Below, piece by piece: positions 11,308 through 22,684 of a stretch of DNA of 64,000 bases. The position numbers and the translations under genes are program-made. The notes under the pieces were generated by a model. The model saw nothing but the letters and a program-made list of their open reading frames with translations. It did not search any database and had not been told where the DNA came from. The stretch comes from Flabesymbios commensalis (lineage: Eukaryota; Annelida; Polychaeta; Terebellida; Flabelligeridae). Every line of letters starts with the position of its first letter. The first letter of the stretch is position 1. The stretch lies in NCBI GenBank assembly GCA_964017125.1, contig OZ024915.1, positions 17,589,273 through 17,653,272 on the forward strand, read 5' to 3'.

Positions 11308-11979
11308 CTAGCTCAATTTTTTTTGCAGCCGATTGTAATCTAAATACGTTCCTTTTATTTGAAAACGTTGCTTTAAATCCGAAAATTTAAAAAATGTACC
11401 TTCTTCCGTTAAAAGATCTTTAATAAATAATATACATTGTTTTGACCAGTTATATATACACATGTGGCCATCAATAAAATGGTTATTGAACCATGAGGGT
11501 TCGTTTACTATTTCACTATAGCATTCGATCTTAATTTTATCTATTAGGCTGATGAGGGCTACAAAAATATCTTTCCAAAAAGGATTATCTATATACCTAA
11601 TATGAGTTTGTAAGTAATTACTACCAATAGCCCATAAGAAGGGACTTTTTTTTATAATTTGGTGATATGCAAATTGCCAAGAAAGACTTTTCTCAATAGT
11701 TCTTCTCAGCCAAGTTAATTTGAGTGATTTTAAAAACTGTTCGATGTTAACCATAACGAAACCTCCTCCAATAAATGGTTGCTGTAACGTATCTCTTTTT
11801 ATTTTATCTGGTTTATCCTGCCAAATAAATTTATAAAAAAGATGATTAATATCTTTAAGTACGGATACAGTGGGGTTTGGAAGACATAAAAACAAATATA
11901 CTAGCTTTGAAAGAGCTAAACTTTTTATTACAGTGATTCTACCCATTATCAGATTATTGATAATCGTTGCCGCCCCCAT
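11308..11979 (-). pseudogene. LINE ORF2, post-RT domain
   Basis: This is the largest intact stretch of the element, 223 codons. It starts in the thumb region with IMGRITVIKSLALSKLVY, a typical L1-group motif (…RI.iiKSl.lsklvy…), continues through FYKFIWQDKPDKIKRDTL and GGGFVMVNI, and ends after KGTYLDYNRLQKKLS. The FIW…K.KR and GG..….i segments are standard C-terminal landmarks of L1/Tx1 ORF2. It overlaps the RT palm block by 31 bp in another frame, so one frameshift separates them. It is not a host gene. Confidence 0.8.
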
Positions 11980-12344
11980 CTAGCCAATAAAGAACGAATT
12001 TCAATAAGTTTCTTTGTCAAATTAATCTCCCAAATATCCGATAAGTCGGCGTTCATATTTATTCCTAATACATTAAAACTACCAGATATCAGCCAGTCTA
12101 GATTATATTTGGAACACAACCTTAGGTTAGAGTTGATCATTGATCCTATCCATACAGCTTTTGTCTTCTCCATATTAATTTTTAATCCAGATAGTAATCT
12201 AAATTCTTCCAAAACTTGTAATGTTAAATCTAATGTTTCTTCTGATCCATCTAAGAAAATTTGAGTGTCATCCGCGTATTGACCTAACTTAATCTCTAAA
12301 CCATCTATACGGAGGCCCTTTATTTTCCTATTATTTCTAATCAT
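11949..12344 (-). pseudogene. LINE ORF2, RT palm with YADD
   Basis: The 131-codon block contains the catalytic QYADDTQIF motif of reverse transcriptase, preceded by IKGLRIDGLEIKL and followed by SGLKINMEKTKAVWIGS (the K-binding LN..KT-type motif E). The order and spacing match L1/Tx1 RTs. It overlaps the upstream block by 8 bp in a different frame. Confidence 0.88.
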
Positions 12345-12805
12345 TAGGGCCTATAGCTAATATTTCCACCGCTAATGTAAAAAGGTATGGTGAAAGTGGG
12401 TCGCCCTGTCTACAGCCTCTGCTAATAGGGAAAAACGGCGATAGAAAACCATTTTGTAAAACACACGATTGAATATCATTATAAAATAAATAAATCCATT
12501 TCTGCATGGAGGGTCCAAAGTTGAATTTGTTTAAAGCTTCTTGTAAAAAAATCCAAGATATCGAATCAATGGCCTTCCCAAAATCGATGAAAAGAAGTAA
12601 TCCGGGTTTATGTTGTAGTTTTGCGTAAAACAATGCATCATATACCATACGAATTTTCCCTCCAATATATCTTCCCTTAATAAACCTTTTTTGATTTTCA
12701 TTAATAATTTGACCAATACATGATGCTGCTAATTTATACACTGCATTAAGCAGTTAAATCGGTCTCCAGTTTTTAGGAAAAAATATTTTGTTTTGGAATA
12801 CATGT
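12337..12805 (-). pseudogene. LINE ORF2, RT fingers and palm start
   Basis: The clean 134-codon frame (12337-12741) contains LLLFIDFGKAIDSISW (motif A; the usual DFEKAFD has become DFGKAID) and RGCRQGDPLSPYLF (motif B). Just upstream, to about 12805, the translation continues as FFPKNWRPI, stop, LLNAVYKLAAS. That is the canonical NWRPISLLN…YK motif with a stop in place of S. This identifies an L1/Tx1 RT and shows one break. Confidence 0.88.
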
Positions 12806-13115
12806 AATAATCCCCCGTTTTAAGAATATTGATAAATTTCCAGTGACATATGAAAAATTCAAAGCGTTCAGAACAAAATTTCCCAAATCTTTCTAGAAAA
12901 AATTGAAAAACTCAATCGGATATCCGTCAATACCTGGGCTTTTATTGTTTTTAGTATTTTTTAGAGCTACTGTTAATTCTTTCATATATAACTTACCCTC
13001 AAGACTTTCTGGTATGTGATCAGGTAAGGAGGGGATGTAGGTCAAGTTTATCCCTTATATGTTCACGCTCCGGTAAGTTTCTGTCTTTAGAATATAGTTT
13101 TTCATAGAAGTTTCG

Positions 13116-13739
13116 CTACATGTCAGCTACTTTATCTGGGTCCGTAGCTATCACATTATCATAGGTAATAAGTTTCGTCATTTGTTTATTGGTGAAATTT
13201 TGTTTGTCTAAATGTAAAAAATATTTCGTAGGTTTTTCATCGTCTTCTATTTGTTCTGCACGGGAGCGTATCATGTTACCTTTCAGTCTGTCATTTCTTA
13301 TATTTTCTAGCTCCCTTTTACTTTCGTCTAGGTTAGCAAATTCAGTGAGTGATATATTAAGAAAATTAGACTGAATTTCTTGCTCAATTATTTTTATTTT
13401 ATTTTCTAGCTCTATTTCGGACCTTTTTTGTTTATAACATGAGTATGAAATAGTCTTTCCACGAATATTCATTAAAAGAGTCACAAGAAAAAAATTATCA
13501 TTAATACAAAAAGGTGGATCATCAGTGTTTACATTATCTTGAACATTAAAATGAGGGTTTTTATTTGTAGTAATTGTTTCAGCTATGCATATTTTTACAA
13601 TCTTTACATAATTAGTATCTCTTATTAATGATGTGTTAAATTTCAAGTACCCCTTTCCCCTCTCCGTCTGTTTAAAACAAATTTCCAGTGTTATAGCTGA
13701 ATGGTCTGTGCGGAAACCAGGGATAATTTTTAAATTCAT
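13116..13739 (-). pseudogene. LINE ORF2, endonuclease end and linker
   Basis: The 207-codon frame starts with PGFRTDHSAITLEI, the last strand and catalytic SDH-like motif (here TDH) of the AP-endonuclease fold. It goes on to KGYLKFNTSLIRDTNYV and a Lys/Glu-rich linker with DEKPTKYFLHLDKQN, the L1-type segment before the RT. About 280 bp of the equivalent segment (to 18490) is present again in the duplicated copy. Confidence 0.85.
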
Positions 13740-14300
13740 TATATATGCATTTATACTTTGTGATACTAGAAAAAAGTCAAGCCGGGCTCGTTTTCGCGGA
13801 TTTCTTTTCCTCCACGACCTTTAACTTCTGGATGAATAGATCTCCATATATCTTCTAAATTGAGTTAACTAATTAAAGACGAAACCTTTTTTCTATAATT
13901 CTGATAATTCACATTACTATAGTTTTCATAATCTTTAGTAAGGTCTATGACCAAATTAAAATCGCCACACATTATATGGGAAGTATCATGAAACTGCTCC
14001 ATAAGATTCTTGATATTACCATAAAATCAGTGGAGTCTCTATTTGGTCCATATATATTGGTAATAGTTATACATTTTTCTATTGTTTCAATGTGTGCAAT
14101 CGTAAAGTTTCTTTCTCGGTCCACTTCTGTTTTAATAATTTTTAAAACGTATTATTAAATAATATTGCAACACCCATCGCGTTAGACTTAAACAGACTAA
14201 AAACTGTTTCGGACCCCCATTCTGTTCTGATTTTATCAACATTCTGCTGTTCAATATGGATATTTTGTAAACATAATGCCTAATAACTTACTTATATACA
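13740..14300 (-). pseudogene. LINE ORF2, endonuclease remnant
   Basis: Minus-strand fragments include IEQQNVDKIRTEWGSE and SNAMGVAILFNN. These match the EWG and GVAIL strands of L1-type endonucleases. They are separated by frame breaks, so there is no long open frame. The region recurs at about 18520-19110. Confidence 0.7.
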
Positions 14301-14321
14301 TGTAGATACAGATGCACACCC

Positions 14322-14588
14322 GTGCTTAAAATGATCCCAAGATATTACTCTTTCAGAAAATCCAGGGTGTCATCTTTTGGGGGGGGGGGGGTAAGACGAC
14401 CACTTTTTGGTGACACTGGCACCCAGTCTAATAAAACAGCTACTCGAGGAGTTAGTATAACAAAAGTAAAAGATCATGCGAATACGAATACGACTACGAA
14501 TACAAAAGTTTACTCGTTAGGCCATCGGCCCGTACAAAATTATACAAAGTACAATTCATTCAAAAGTACAATGTTGAGAGTGATAATT
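14322..14588. other. LINE 3' UTR with poly-G tract
   Basis: Between the two LINE parts lies a run of ~12 G at about 14380-14391 and a stretch of GAATACGAATACGACTACG repeats. On the minus strand this is the 3' UTR of the LINE at 14590-15192. The duplicate is at 19110-19376. Confidence 0.55.
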
Positions 14589-14589
14589 A

Positions 14590-15192
14590 TCATACGTTAC
14601 AGTATTGTGCCCTGCGTTTAAATGCCTGATTTAAATATGTACACAAACTCTTGATTAAACTTTCATCCACACTACGTAACAACAATTGAAATGTATATAC
14701 ATTTAGTGGGCTATCAAACGGAGCAATGTATTTTAGACGTAAATCATGATAAGCTTGACAATGAAGAATTAAGTTGATCTCGTCTTCCTTTTCTTCCATA
14801 CACATAGGACATACAGTGACACTGTCCAGAATAAATCTTAGTTTATGCGTCATAATAAAACTTACGCCCATGCGAAAACGAGATGCTACTCTCCTTGAGA
14901 TACCACTTAAAATGACATTTAAATAGATCTTTTTGTATCTGAACTGCATATAAAGTTTATATACAGAGTATCTGTTGATACTATTCAAGTTTATCAACCA
15001 GTTATTGTCACTTTCTTCTATCATTCTTTGTTTTAAAGTCCTAATAAATAATCGAGGATCATCCGCAGATTGGGCTTCCCACACATCATCAAAATTAAAA
15101 TGAATTACCAATTCTTTGCTTTTACTCGCCCAATTACAACCATTACTGTCATGAAGCATCATTTTATATACTTTACATGCATTATCTATCAT
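14590..15192 (-). pseudogene. LINE ORF2 C-terminal zinc-knuckle part, copy 1
   Basis: A 200-codon open frame corresponds to the C-terminus of a LINE ORF2. Its landmark is a CxxC…HC cluster near residues 130-150 (CPMCMEEKEDEINLILHC), preceded by MTHKLRFILDS. Such CCHC domains end the ORF2 of many L1/CR1-like elements in invertebrates. No RT lies upstream (15200-16900 is non-coding), so the copy is 5' truncated. The duplicate at 19378-19986 differs at only a few residues. Related but distant versions are at 31913-32359 and 35303-35779. Confidence 0.78.
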
Positions 15193-15599
15193 TATCCATA
15201 TTTAATAAACTCAACCATGCACATGTAGTATTTAACACATCGAACAACAAAATTGATTCGCAGCAGTTTAAGTAGGCCTTAGCCAAACGTGCTAATATTG
15301 CAAATAATGATGACAATTTAGACCAGAAAAAACACCAACGATTAAGAATAAAAAAGGTGGAAAAAAGAAAAGAATTTTAACCCACATTGATACGTAGTGC
15401 ATATATTACAGAGGGTAATATGCAAACCTGTTGTAGTCCATAGTCAGAAAGACATGGATTGTCACATAAAGGTACTTTCCGATGTATTCTTCGTCTAGCA
15501 AAAGAAAAAAAATTGGCAACAAAAAAACTACCTAAAGAACATCCGCTAAATGATCATCATACTAGTTAGAATATATTTTTTACATTAAATACTTACTTA

Positions 15600-16950
15600 A
15601 ATACTGGGCTGCAAAGGGGGAGGGGTGAGTGGGTGCAGGTTACCCGTCGAGAAAACGGAGTACATTTAGACCTAGTGCACTGCAGCAAGGGAAGAGGTCA
15701 GCGAGCCGTTGAAAGAATGGGATACATAAGGGTCACCCCCGACCGGCTGGTGCTTATCATTGGACCAAGGACGCTCTATGCTATATAAGAACAATTCTAG
15801 ACACGGGGACCAATGATGTACCGCCGGTTTAGGTACCTCGAAAATTTGGTCCCTCTGCTGCTGTACTAATAGAACGTTTTTTGATTGGACACGCCAAGTG
15901 TAACTGTCTCGGGACTGCCTCGGTCCTCTCAAAGTTCAGGCACTTGGCTATCTCGTATGCACAGAGGGAGGGGTCAACGAGTGCAGTACACCTACCCCAC
16001 CCTACTGTTTTGCCAAGTAGACACAGTCGAGGCACTGTCGAGGCTTTCGCGGAAAAGGCACGTGTCGTGTGCGGGGTGTAGAGGAGGGCGAATGGACTTG
16101 CAGAGTATGGAGAGTGGGGAGAGCGGAGAGGGGTGTAGGATCTAATTGTCACGCCCCCTCAGTTTATGATTGACCGCCACTAATAAGCCATTTGCTGATA
16201 GCTGCTGATCGGTGATAGCCTGCCTCGCTGGTCATACACCCTCCCGAGCTCAGTGAGGCCAGACCGTGGTCTGACTGTGGCATACAACTTGGATAGTTAA
16301 CAGGGTGGTTAATGGTTAGTTGACAGTAGGACAATTTATTATGATATCAGTTAATTAATGGCGAATCAGGTGTTTCATTACATTATTTGCCTGTTTTTTT
16401 TTAGGAATTGGAAATATGATTGAAATATCTAAGCCAATTGTTTAATTCATGGTAGTCTTTGGTGGTTGTCTTGGATTTGATTTATGACCTTCAAACGTGA
16501 ATACATTGTATTTATTATTCAGTAATATGTCTAGGATCTGTGAGGTTCCAGTATTTATACATATCTTCAGTAGATCGGTGGTGAGTGATATAAGAGATAT
16601 AACCATTTTATAAAATTTATGAATACATACCTAGACAAAAGAGGACCGCTATAAAACCATGATGTTCCAGTGATAGTATATTTTTAAAGCTTTATTAATT
16701 TTCAACTATTACATTGTTTTGTCATTGTGTGTCTTGTATTTGTTTGATTGTAATGTATACTGTTTTGTCTTTTAAATGTTTTTTTGCAAAATTGTTTGTT
16801 TATGTAAACAGATGCAAATACATATTCTTCTTCTTGCTCTTCATGTCATATGTCTAATAACTATCCGGCGCCCATGAATCTAATGAGAAATGACGGCGCA
16901 TTACAAATGTTTTTTTTCTAATTTTCTATTTATTTCTAATAACTATGATT
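15600..16950. other. Spacer of the duplication, GC-rich then AT-rich
   Basis: 15600-16300 is GC-rich with a TATA-like GCTATATAAG at about 15780. It contains short overlapping frames on both strands that I judge spurious, because they are not conserved as one frame and have no known domain. 16300-16950 is AT-rich with nothing recognised. It repeats at 20380-21970 with few differences. The GC-rich part could be a repeat-element promoter; this is only a suggestion. Confidence 0.5.
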
Positions 16951-16954
16951 ACTC

Positions 16955-17112
16955 TCTTCTTGTTTCGTACTTTCTTAGTTTCGAGCCTTCGTCGTTTCGT
17001 ACTTTCATTGTTTCGTACTTTTTCAATTTCGCATTTTCGTACTTTAGTTGTTTCATACTTTCGTTGTTTCGTACTTCGTTGTTTTGTACTATCATTGTTT
17101 CGCATTTTCGCA
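16955..17112 (-). repeat. 16-bp satellite, TTTCGTTGTTTCGTAC orientation
   Basis: The unit TTTCGTTGTTTCGTAC is reiterated with small variations (inserted GCAG/GCAT steps). It is the reverse complement of the GTACGAAACAACGAAA arrays. Reading frames through it (FRTFVVSYF-like or RKYETTKVRN-like) are products of the 16-bp period. Confidence 0.9.
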
Positions 17113-17117
17113 GCAGA

Positions 17118-17398
17118 GAACATGATGTGACGGTTAACGCTGCTGTCCGTCACGCCAGAGCCCTGGTGAAGAGGTTAGTGCTACCGTCCATCACGCCGGA
17201 GCTCGAGTGAAGTGATTAGCGCTGCCGTCTATCACGAGGGAGCTTCGGTTAAGAGGTTAGCGCTACCGCCCATCACGTCGGAGCCCTAGTGAAGAGGTTA
17301 ACGCTGCCGTCCGTCACGCCAGAGGTCGGGTAAAGTGGTTAGCGCTGCCGTCTATCACGCGGGGGCCTTGGTGAAGAGGTTAACACTGCTGCCATCAC
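17118..17398 (+). repeat. 41-bp tRNA-like repeat array
   Basis: About seven units of 41 bp occur, for example TGAAGTGGTTAGCGCTGCCG then TCTATCACGCCGGAGCTCGA. Each holds GTGGTTAG and CGTCTATCACGCCGGAG. These parallel GTGGTTAG and CGCCTGTCACGCGGGAG of tRNA-Asp (D arm and anticodon arm) and also the head of the local SINEs. No T arm or B box is present. Confidence 0.85.
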
Positions 17399-17399
17399 A

Positions 17400-17760
17400 T
17401 GAACCAACAAAAGTACGAAACTGCGAAACAACGAAAGTACAAAACAACGAAAGTACGAAACAACGAAAGAACAAAAGTACGAAGAATGCGAAACTGCGAG
17501 CGGACGAAACAACGAAAGTAAAAAATAACGAAAGTACGAAGCAGCGAAAGTGTGAAACAAAGGTACGAAACAACGAAAATACGGGACATTGAAAGTGCTA
17601 AACAAGGAAAATGCGAAACTGCGAAACGACGAAAGTACGAAACAACGAAAGTACTAAACAACGAAAGTACGAAACAACGAAAGTTTAATACGAAACAACG
17701 AAAGTACGAAACAACGAAAGTTCGAAACTGTGAAAAAATGAAAGTAGGAATCAACGTGAC
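17400..17760 (+). repeat. 16-bp satellite, GTACGAAACAACGAAA orientation
   Basis: Purine-rich orientation of the same unit, about 360 bp. The duplicate at 22424-22630 is ~150 bp shorter, which shows copy-number change after duplication. Confidence 0.9.
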
Positions 17761-17768
17761 AACGATAA

Positions 17769-17806
17769 ATCCAGACACCATATGTACATGTATATGGTGT
17801 CTGGAT
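17769..17806. repeat. Satellite palindrome, copy 1
   Basis: ATCCAGACACCATAT, a short centre with TACATG, then the reverse complement ATATGGTGTCTGGAT. It marks the point where the 16-bp arrays change orientation. Copies lie at 22635, 24413 and 27994. Confidence 0.9.
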
Positions 17807-17817
17807 AGGGCTATCTC

Positions 17818-18236
17818 GCCCTTTCGCACTTTCGTTGTTTCGCAGTTTCGTACTTTCGTTGTTTCGTATTCCTTCGTTGTTTCGCACCTTCGTTGTTTCT
17901 TACTTCTGTTCTTTCGTACTTTTGTTGTTATGTATTTTCGTTGTTTTGCACTTTCGTTGTTTCGTACTTCCGTTGTTGCGTACTTTCGTTTTTTCGTATT
18001 CTTGTTGTTACGGGATATCGTTGTTTCGCATTTTTGTTGTTTCGTACTTTCGTAGTTTTGCATTTTCGTTGTTTTGTACTTTCATTGTTTCATACTTTTG
18101 CAATTTCGCAGTTTTGTACTTTCGTTGTTTCGTACTTTCGTTTTTTCGTACTTTCGTTGTTTTGTACTTTCGTTGTTTCGCAGGTTCGCACTATCGTTGT
18201 TTCGTACTTTCGTTGTTTCGTACTTTCAAAAAGGCA
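17818..18236 (-). repeat. 16-bp satellite, TTTCGTTGTTTCGTAC orientation
   Basis: Begins just after TCTCGCCCTTTCGCA to the right of the palindrome. It forms an inverted repeat with 17400-17760. It ends abruptly at AAAAAGGCACAACTAG, the junction with the duplicated LINE. Confidence 0.88.
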
Positions 18237-18255
18237 CAACTAGACCCCCATAGGG

Positions 18256-19110
18256 GAATATTCATTAAAAGTGTCTCGAGAAAAATTATCATCGATACAA
18301 AAAGGTTGGTCATATCTTGAACATTAAAATGAGGGTTTTTATATGTAGTAATTGTTTCAGCTATGCATTTTTTTACAATATTTACATAATTATTATCTCT
18401 TAATAATGATATGTTAAATTTCCAGTACCCCTTTCCCCTCTCTGCCTGTTTAAAACAAACTTCCAGTGTTATTATAGCTGAATGGTCCATGCGGTACCTA
18501 GGGATTATTTTTTAATTTTTTATATATGCATTTAGGCTTTGTGATACTAGAAAAAAATTAAGCCTGGCCTGTTTTCGCGGATTTCTTTTCCTCCACGTAA
18601 AACCTCTAACTTCTGGATGAATAGATCTCCATATATCTTCTAAATTGAGTTAACTAATTTAAAACGAAACCTTTTTTCTATAATTCTGATTATTTACATT
18701 ACTATATTTTTCATAATCTTTAGTAGGGTCTATGACCAAATTAAAATCGCCGCACATCATATGGAAAGTATCATTTTACTGCTCCATAAGATTCTTGATA
18801 TTACCATAAAAATCAGTGGAGTCTCTATTTGGTCCATATATATTGGTAATAGTTATACATTTTTCTATTGTTTCAATGTGTGCACTCGTAAAGTTTCCTT
18901 CTCGGTCCACTTCTGTTTTAATAATTTTTAAAACGTAATAATAAATAATATTGCAACACCCATCGCGCTAGACTTAAACAGACTAAAAACTGCTTTGGAC
19001 CCCCATTCTATTCTGATTTTATCAACATTCTGCTGTTCAATATGGATATCTTGTAAACATAATGCCCCATAACTTACTTATATACATGTAGATACAGATG
19101 CACACCCGTG
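18256..19110 (-). pseudogene. LINE endonuclease and linker remnant, copy 2
   Basis: Corresponds to 13463-14290. The frame with DHSAIITLEVCFKQAERGKG is recognisable but broken, and the RT portion is absent because the duplication began inside the linker. Confidence 0.75.
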
Positions 19111-19377
19111 CTTAAAATGATCCCAAGATATTACACTTTCAGAAACTCTAGGGTGTCGTCTTTGGGGGGGGGGGGGGTGTAAGACGACCACTTTTTGGTG
19201 ACACTGGCACCCAGTCTAATTAAACAGCTACTCGAGGAGTTAGTATAACAAAAGTAAAAGATCATGCGAATACGACTACGACTACGAATACAAAAGTTTA
19301 TTTGTTATGCCATCGGCCCGTACAAAACTATACAAAATACAATTCATTCAAAAGTACAATGTTAAGAGTGATAATTA

Positions 19378-19986
19378 TCATACGTTACAGTATTGTGTCC
19401 TTCGTTTAAATGCCTTGTTTAAATATGTACACAAACTCTTTATTAAACTTTTATCCACACTACGTAACAACAATTGAAATATATTTATATTTAGTGGGCT
19501 ATCAAACGGAGCAATGTATTTTAGACGTAAATCATGATAAACTTGACAATGAAGAATTAAGTTGATCTCGTCTTCCTTTTCTTCCATACACATAGGACAT
19601 ACAGTGACACTGTCCAGAATAAATCTTAGTTTATGCGTCATAATAAAACTTACGCCCATGCGAAAACGAGATGCTACTCTCCTTAAGATACCACTTGAAA
19701 TGACATTTAAATAGATCTCTTTGTATCTGAACTGTATATAAAGTTTATATACAGAGTATCTGTTGCTACTATTTAAGTTTATCAACCAGTTATTGTCACT
19801 TTCTTCTATCATTCTTTGTTTTAAAGTCCTAATAAATAATCGAGGATCATCCGCAGATTGGGCTTCCCACACATCATCAAAATTAAAATGAATTACCAAT
19901 TCTTTGCTTTTACTCGCCCAATTACAACCATTACTGTCATGAAGCATCATTTTATATACATATTTAATAAACTCAACCATGCTCAT
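19378..19986 (-). pseudogene. LINE ORF2 C-terminal zinc-knuckle part, copy 2
   Basis: A 202-codon frame nearly identical to 14590-15192, including CPMCMEEKEDEINLILHC. The N-terminal end differs because ~26 bp are missing near 19960. The open frame reflects recent duplication rather than selection. No RT is attached. Confidence 0.78.
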
Positions 19987-20524
19987 GTAGTATTTAACAC
20001 ATCGAACAACAAAATTGATTCGCAGCAGTTTAAGTAGGCCTTAGCTAAACGTGCTAATATTGCAAATAATGATGACAATTTAGACCAGAAAAAACACCAA
20101 CGATTAAGAATAAAAAAGGTGGAAAAAAGAAAAGAATTTTAACCCACATTGATACGTAGTGCATATATTACAGAGGGTAATATGCAAACCTGTTGTAGTC
20201 CATAGTCAGAAAGACATGGATTGTCACATAAAGGTACTTCCCGATGTATTCTTCGTCTAGCAAAAGAAAACAAATTGGCAACAAAAAAACTACCTGAAAA
20301 ACATCCGCTAAATGATCATCATACCAGTTAGAATATATTTTTTACATTAAATACTTACTTAAATACTGGGCTGCAAAGGGGGAGGGGTGAGTGGGTGCAG
20401 GTTACCCGTCGAGAAAACGGAGTACATTTAGACCTAGTGCGCTGCAGCAAGGGAAGAGGTCAGCGAGCCGTTGAAAGAATGGGATACATAAGGGTCACCC
20501 CCGACCGGCTGGTGCTTATCATTG

Positions 20525-20778
20525 CACCAGGCTGAGTGAACCCTAGCACCCGAAGGGTGCTGAGAGTGGGATTAAGGCATTCGAAGCTTGTATGAAAGCT
20601 TTCTCTTAGCCTATCCAAATATTGCATTAGTATATAATACTCATTGGAAAATGTCTGGTTGGCAAGGGAGGCAAGGAACCTGGAAACAGAAGCATTTTAG
20701 AATTTAATTAATTTTGATGCACCCTCGGCGAACAGAGGGTCGCGGTGGTCTAAATGAGGTGTTGAATCAGCTGGATTG
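20525..20778. mobile_element. 254-bp segment present only in copy 2
   Basis: It is flanked by ATTG on both sides (20521-20524 and 20775-20778), while copy 1 has a single ATTG at 15759-15762. The left end CCAGGCTGAGTGAACC and the reversed right end CCAGCTGATTCAAC are weakly alike. It is either an insertion in copy 2 or a short-homology deletion in copy 1. Confidence 0.6.
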
Positions 20779-21972
20779 GACCAAGGACGCTCTATGCTAT
20801 ATAAGAACAATTCTAGACACGTGGACAAATGATGTACCGCCGGTTTAGGTACCTCGAAAATTTGGTCCCTCTTCTGCTGTACTAATACAACGTTTTTTGA
20901 TTGGACACGCCAAGTGTAACTGTCTCGGGACTGCCTCGGTCCTCTCAAAGTTCAGGCACTTGGCTATCTCGTATGCACAGAGGGAGGGGTCAACGAGTGC
21001 AGTACACCTACCCCACCCTACTGTTTTGCCAAGTAGACACAGTCGAGGCACTGTCGAGGCTTTCGCGGAAAAGGCACGTGTCGTGTGCGGGGTGTAGAGG
21101 AGGGCGAATGGACTTGCAGAGTATGGAGAGTGGGGAGAGCGGAGAGGGGTGTAGGATCTAATTGTCACGCCCCCTCAGTTTATGATTGACCGCCACTAAT
21201 AAGCCATTTGCTGATAGCTGCTGATCGGTGATAGCCTGCCTCGCTGGTCATACACCCTCCCGAGCTCAGTGAGGCCAGACCGTGGTCTGACTGTGGCATA
21301 CAACTTGGATAGTTAACAGGGTGGTTAATGGTTAGTTGACAGTAGGACAATTTATTATGATATCAGTTAATTAATGGCGAATCAGGTGTTTCATTACATT
21401 ATTTGCCTGTTTTTTTTTAGGAATTGGAAATATGATTGAAATATCTAAGCCAATTGTTTAATTCATGGTAGTCTTTGGTGGTTGTCTTGGATTTGATTTA
21501 TGACCTTCAAACGTGAATACATTGTATTTATTATTCAGTAATATGTCTAGGATCTGTGAGGTTCCAGTATTTATAAATATCTTCAGTAGATCGGTGGTGA
21601 GTGATATAAGAGATATAACCATTTTATAAAATTTATGAATACATACCTAGACAAAAGAGGACCGCTATAAAACCATGATGTTCCAGTGATAGTATATTTT
21701 TAAAGCTTTATTAATTTTCAACTATTACATTGTTTTGTCATTGTGTGTCTTGTATTTGTTTGATTGTAATGTATACTGTTTTGTCTTTTAAATGTTTTTT
21801 TGCAAAATTGTTTGTTTATGTAAACAGATGCAAATACATATTCTTCTTCTTGCTCTTCATGTCATATGTCTAATAACTATCCGGCGCCCATGAATCTAAT
21901 GAGAAATGACGGCGCATTACAAATGTTTTTTTCTAATTTTCTATTTATTTCTAATAACTATGATAACTCTCT

Positions 21973-22128
21973 TCTTGTTTCGTACTTTCTTAGTTTCGAG
22001 CCTTCGTCGTTTCGTACTTTCATTGTTTCGTACTTTTTCAATTTCGCATTTTCGTACATTAGTTGTTTCATACTTTCGTTGTTTCGTACTTCGTTGTTTT
22101 GTACTTTCATTGTTTTGCATTTTCGCAA
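21973..22128 (-). repeat. 16-bp satellite, duplicate of 16955-17112
   Basis: Same unit and orientation as its partner 5016 bp upstream. Confidence 0.88.
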
Positions 22129-22136
22129 CAGAGACC

Positions 22137-22418
22137 ATGATGTGACGGGTAACGCTGCTGTCCGTCACGCCAGAGCCCTGGTGAAGAGGTTAGCGCTACC
22201 GTCCATCACGCCGGAGCTCGAGTGAAGTGATTAGCGCTGCCGTCTATCACGCGGGAGCTTTGGTTAAGAGGTTAGCGCTACCGCCCATCACGTCGGAGCC
22301 CTGGTAAAGAGGTTAACGCTGCCGTCCGTCACGCCAGAGGTCGAGTGAAGTGGTTAGCGCTGCCGTCTATCACGCGGGGGCCTTGGTGAAGAGGTTAACA
22401 CTTCTGCCATCACATGAA
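22137..22418 (+). repeat. 41-bp tRNA-like repeat array, duplicate
   Basis: Opens with CATGATGTGACGGGTAACGC. The motif CATGATGTGACGGTTAACGC opens this array type in several blocks. About seven 41-bp units. Confidence 0.85.
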
Positions 22419-22423
22419 CCAAC

Positions 22424-22630
22424 AAAAGTACGAAACTGCGAAACAACGAAAGTACGAAACAACGAAAGCACAAAAGTACGAAGAATGCGAAACTGCGAGC
22501 GGACGAAACAACGAAAGTAAGAAATAACGAAAGTACGAAGCAGCGAAAGTGCGAAACAAAAGTACGAAACAACGAAAATACGGGACAATGAAAGTGCGAA
22601 ACAAGGAAAATTCGAAACTGCGAGACAACG
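22424..22630 (+). repeat. 16-bp satellite, GTACGAAACAACGAAA orientation
   Basis: Shortened duplicate of 17400-17760. Confidence 0.88.
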
Positions 22631-22634
22631 ATAA

Positions 22635-22672
22635 ATCCAGACACCATATGTACATGTATATGGTGTCTGGAT
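22635..22672. repeat. Satellite palindrome, copy 2
   Basis: Identical in design to 17769-17806. Confidence 0.9.
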
Positions 22673-22684
22673 AGGTCTATCTCG

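Larger units (their letters stand above)
11290..14300 (-). mobile_element. L1/Tx1-type LINE, broken ORF2
   Basis: A ~3-kb minus-strand element encodes, in order, apurinic-type endonuclease remnants (about 14290-13740), a linker (13739-13116), reverse transcriptase fingers and palm (12741-11949) and the post-RT region (11979-11308). It makes its own cDNA by target-primed reverse transcription in family members that work. The reading frame is broken at several points between these blocks, so this copy is dead. No ORF1 is visible. The high-coordinate side meets another LINE's 3' end (14590-15192), so the two are head to tail. The end near 11290 lacks an obvious long poly-A. Confidence 0.85.
13463..18236. 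repeat. Tandem segmental duplication, copy 1 (~4.8 kb)
   Basis: The segment contains LINE endonuclease and linker, the second LINE 3' end, a spacer and satellite blocks. It matches 18256-23020 in the same orientation. The offset is about 4793 bp near the start, 4788 bp at the zinc-knuckle frame and exactly 5016 bp from 15761 to 17400. The shift is explained by a 26-bp loss and a 254-bp gain in copy 2. The right edge lies within the 16-bp satellite. Confidence 0.9.

Noticed and set aside
15829-16152. 107-codon minus-strand frame, duplicated at 20845-21168
   Set aside because: Conserved only because the DNA was recently duplicated. Overlapping plus-strand frames are equally conserved, and no domain is recognised.
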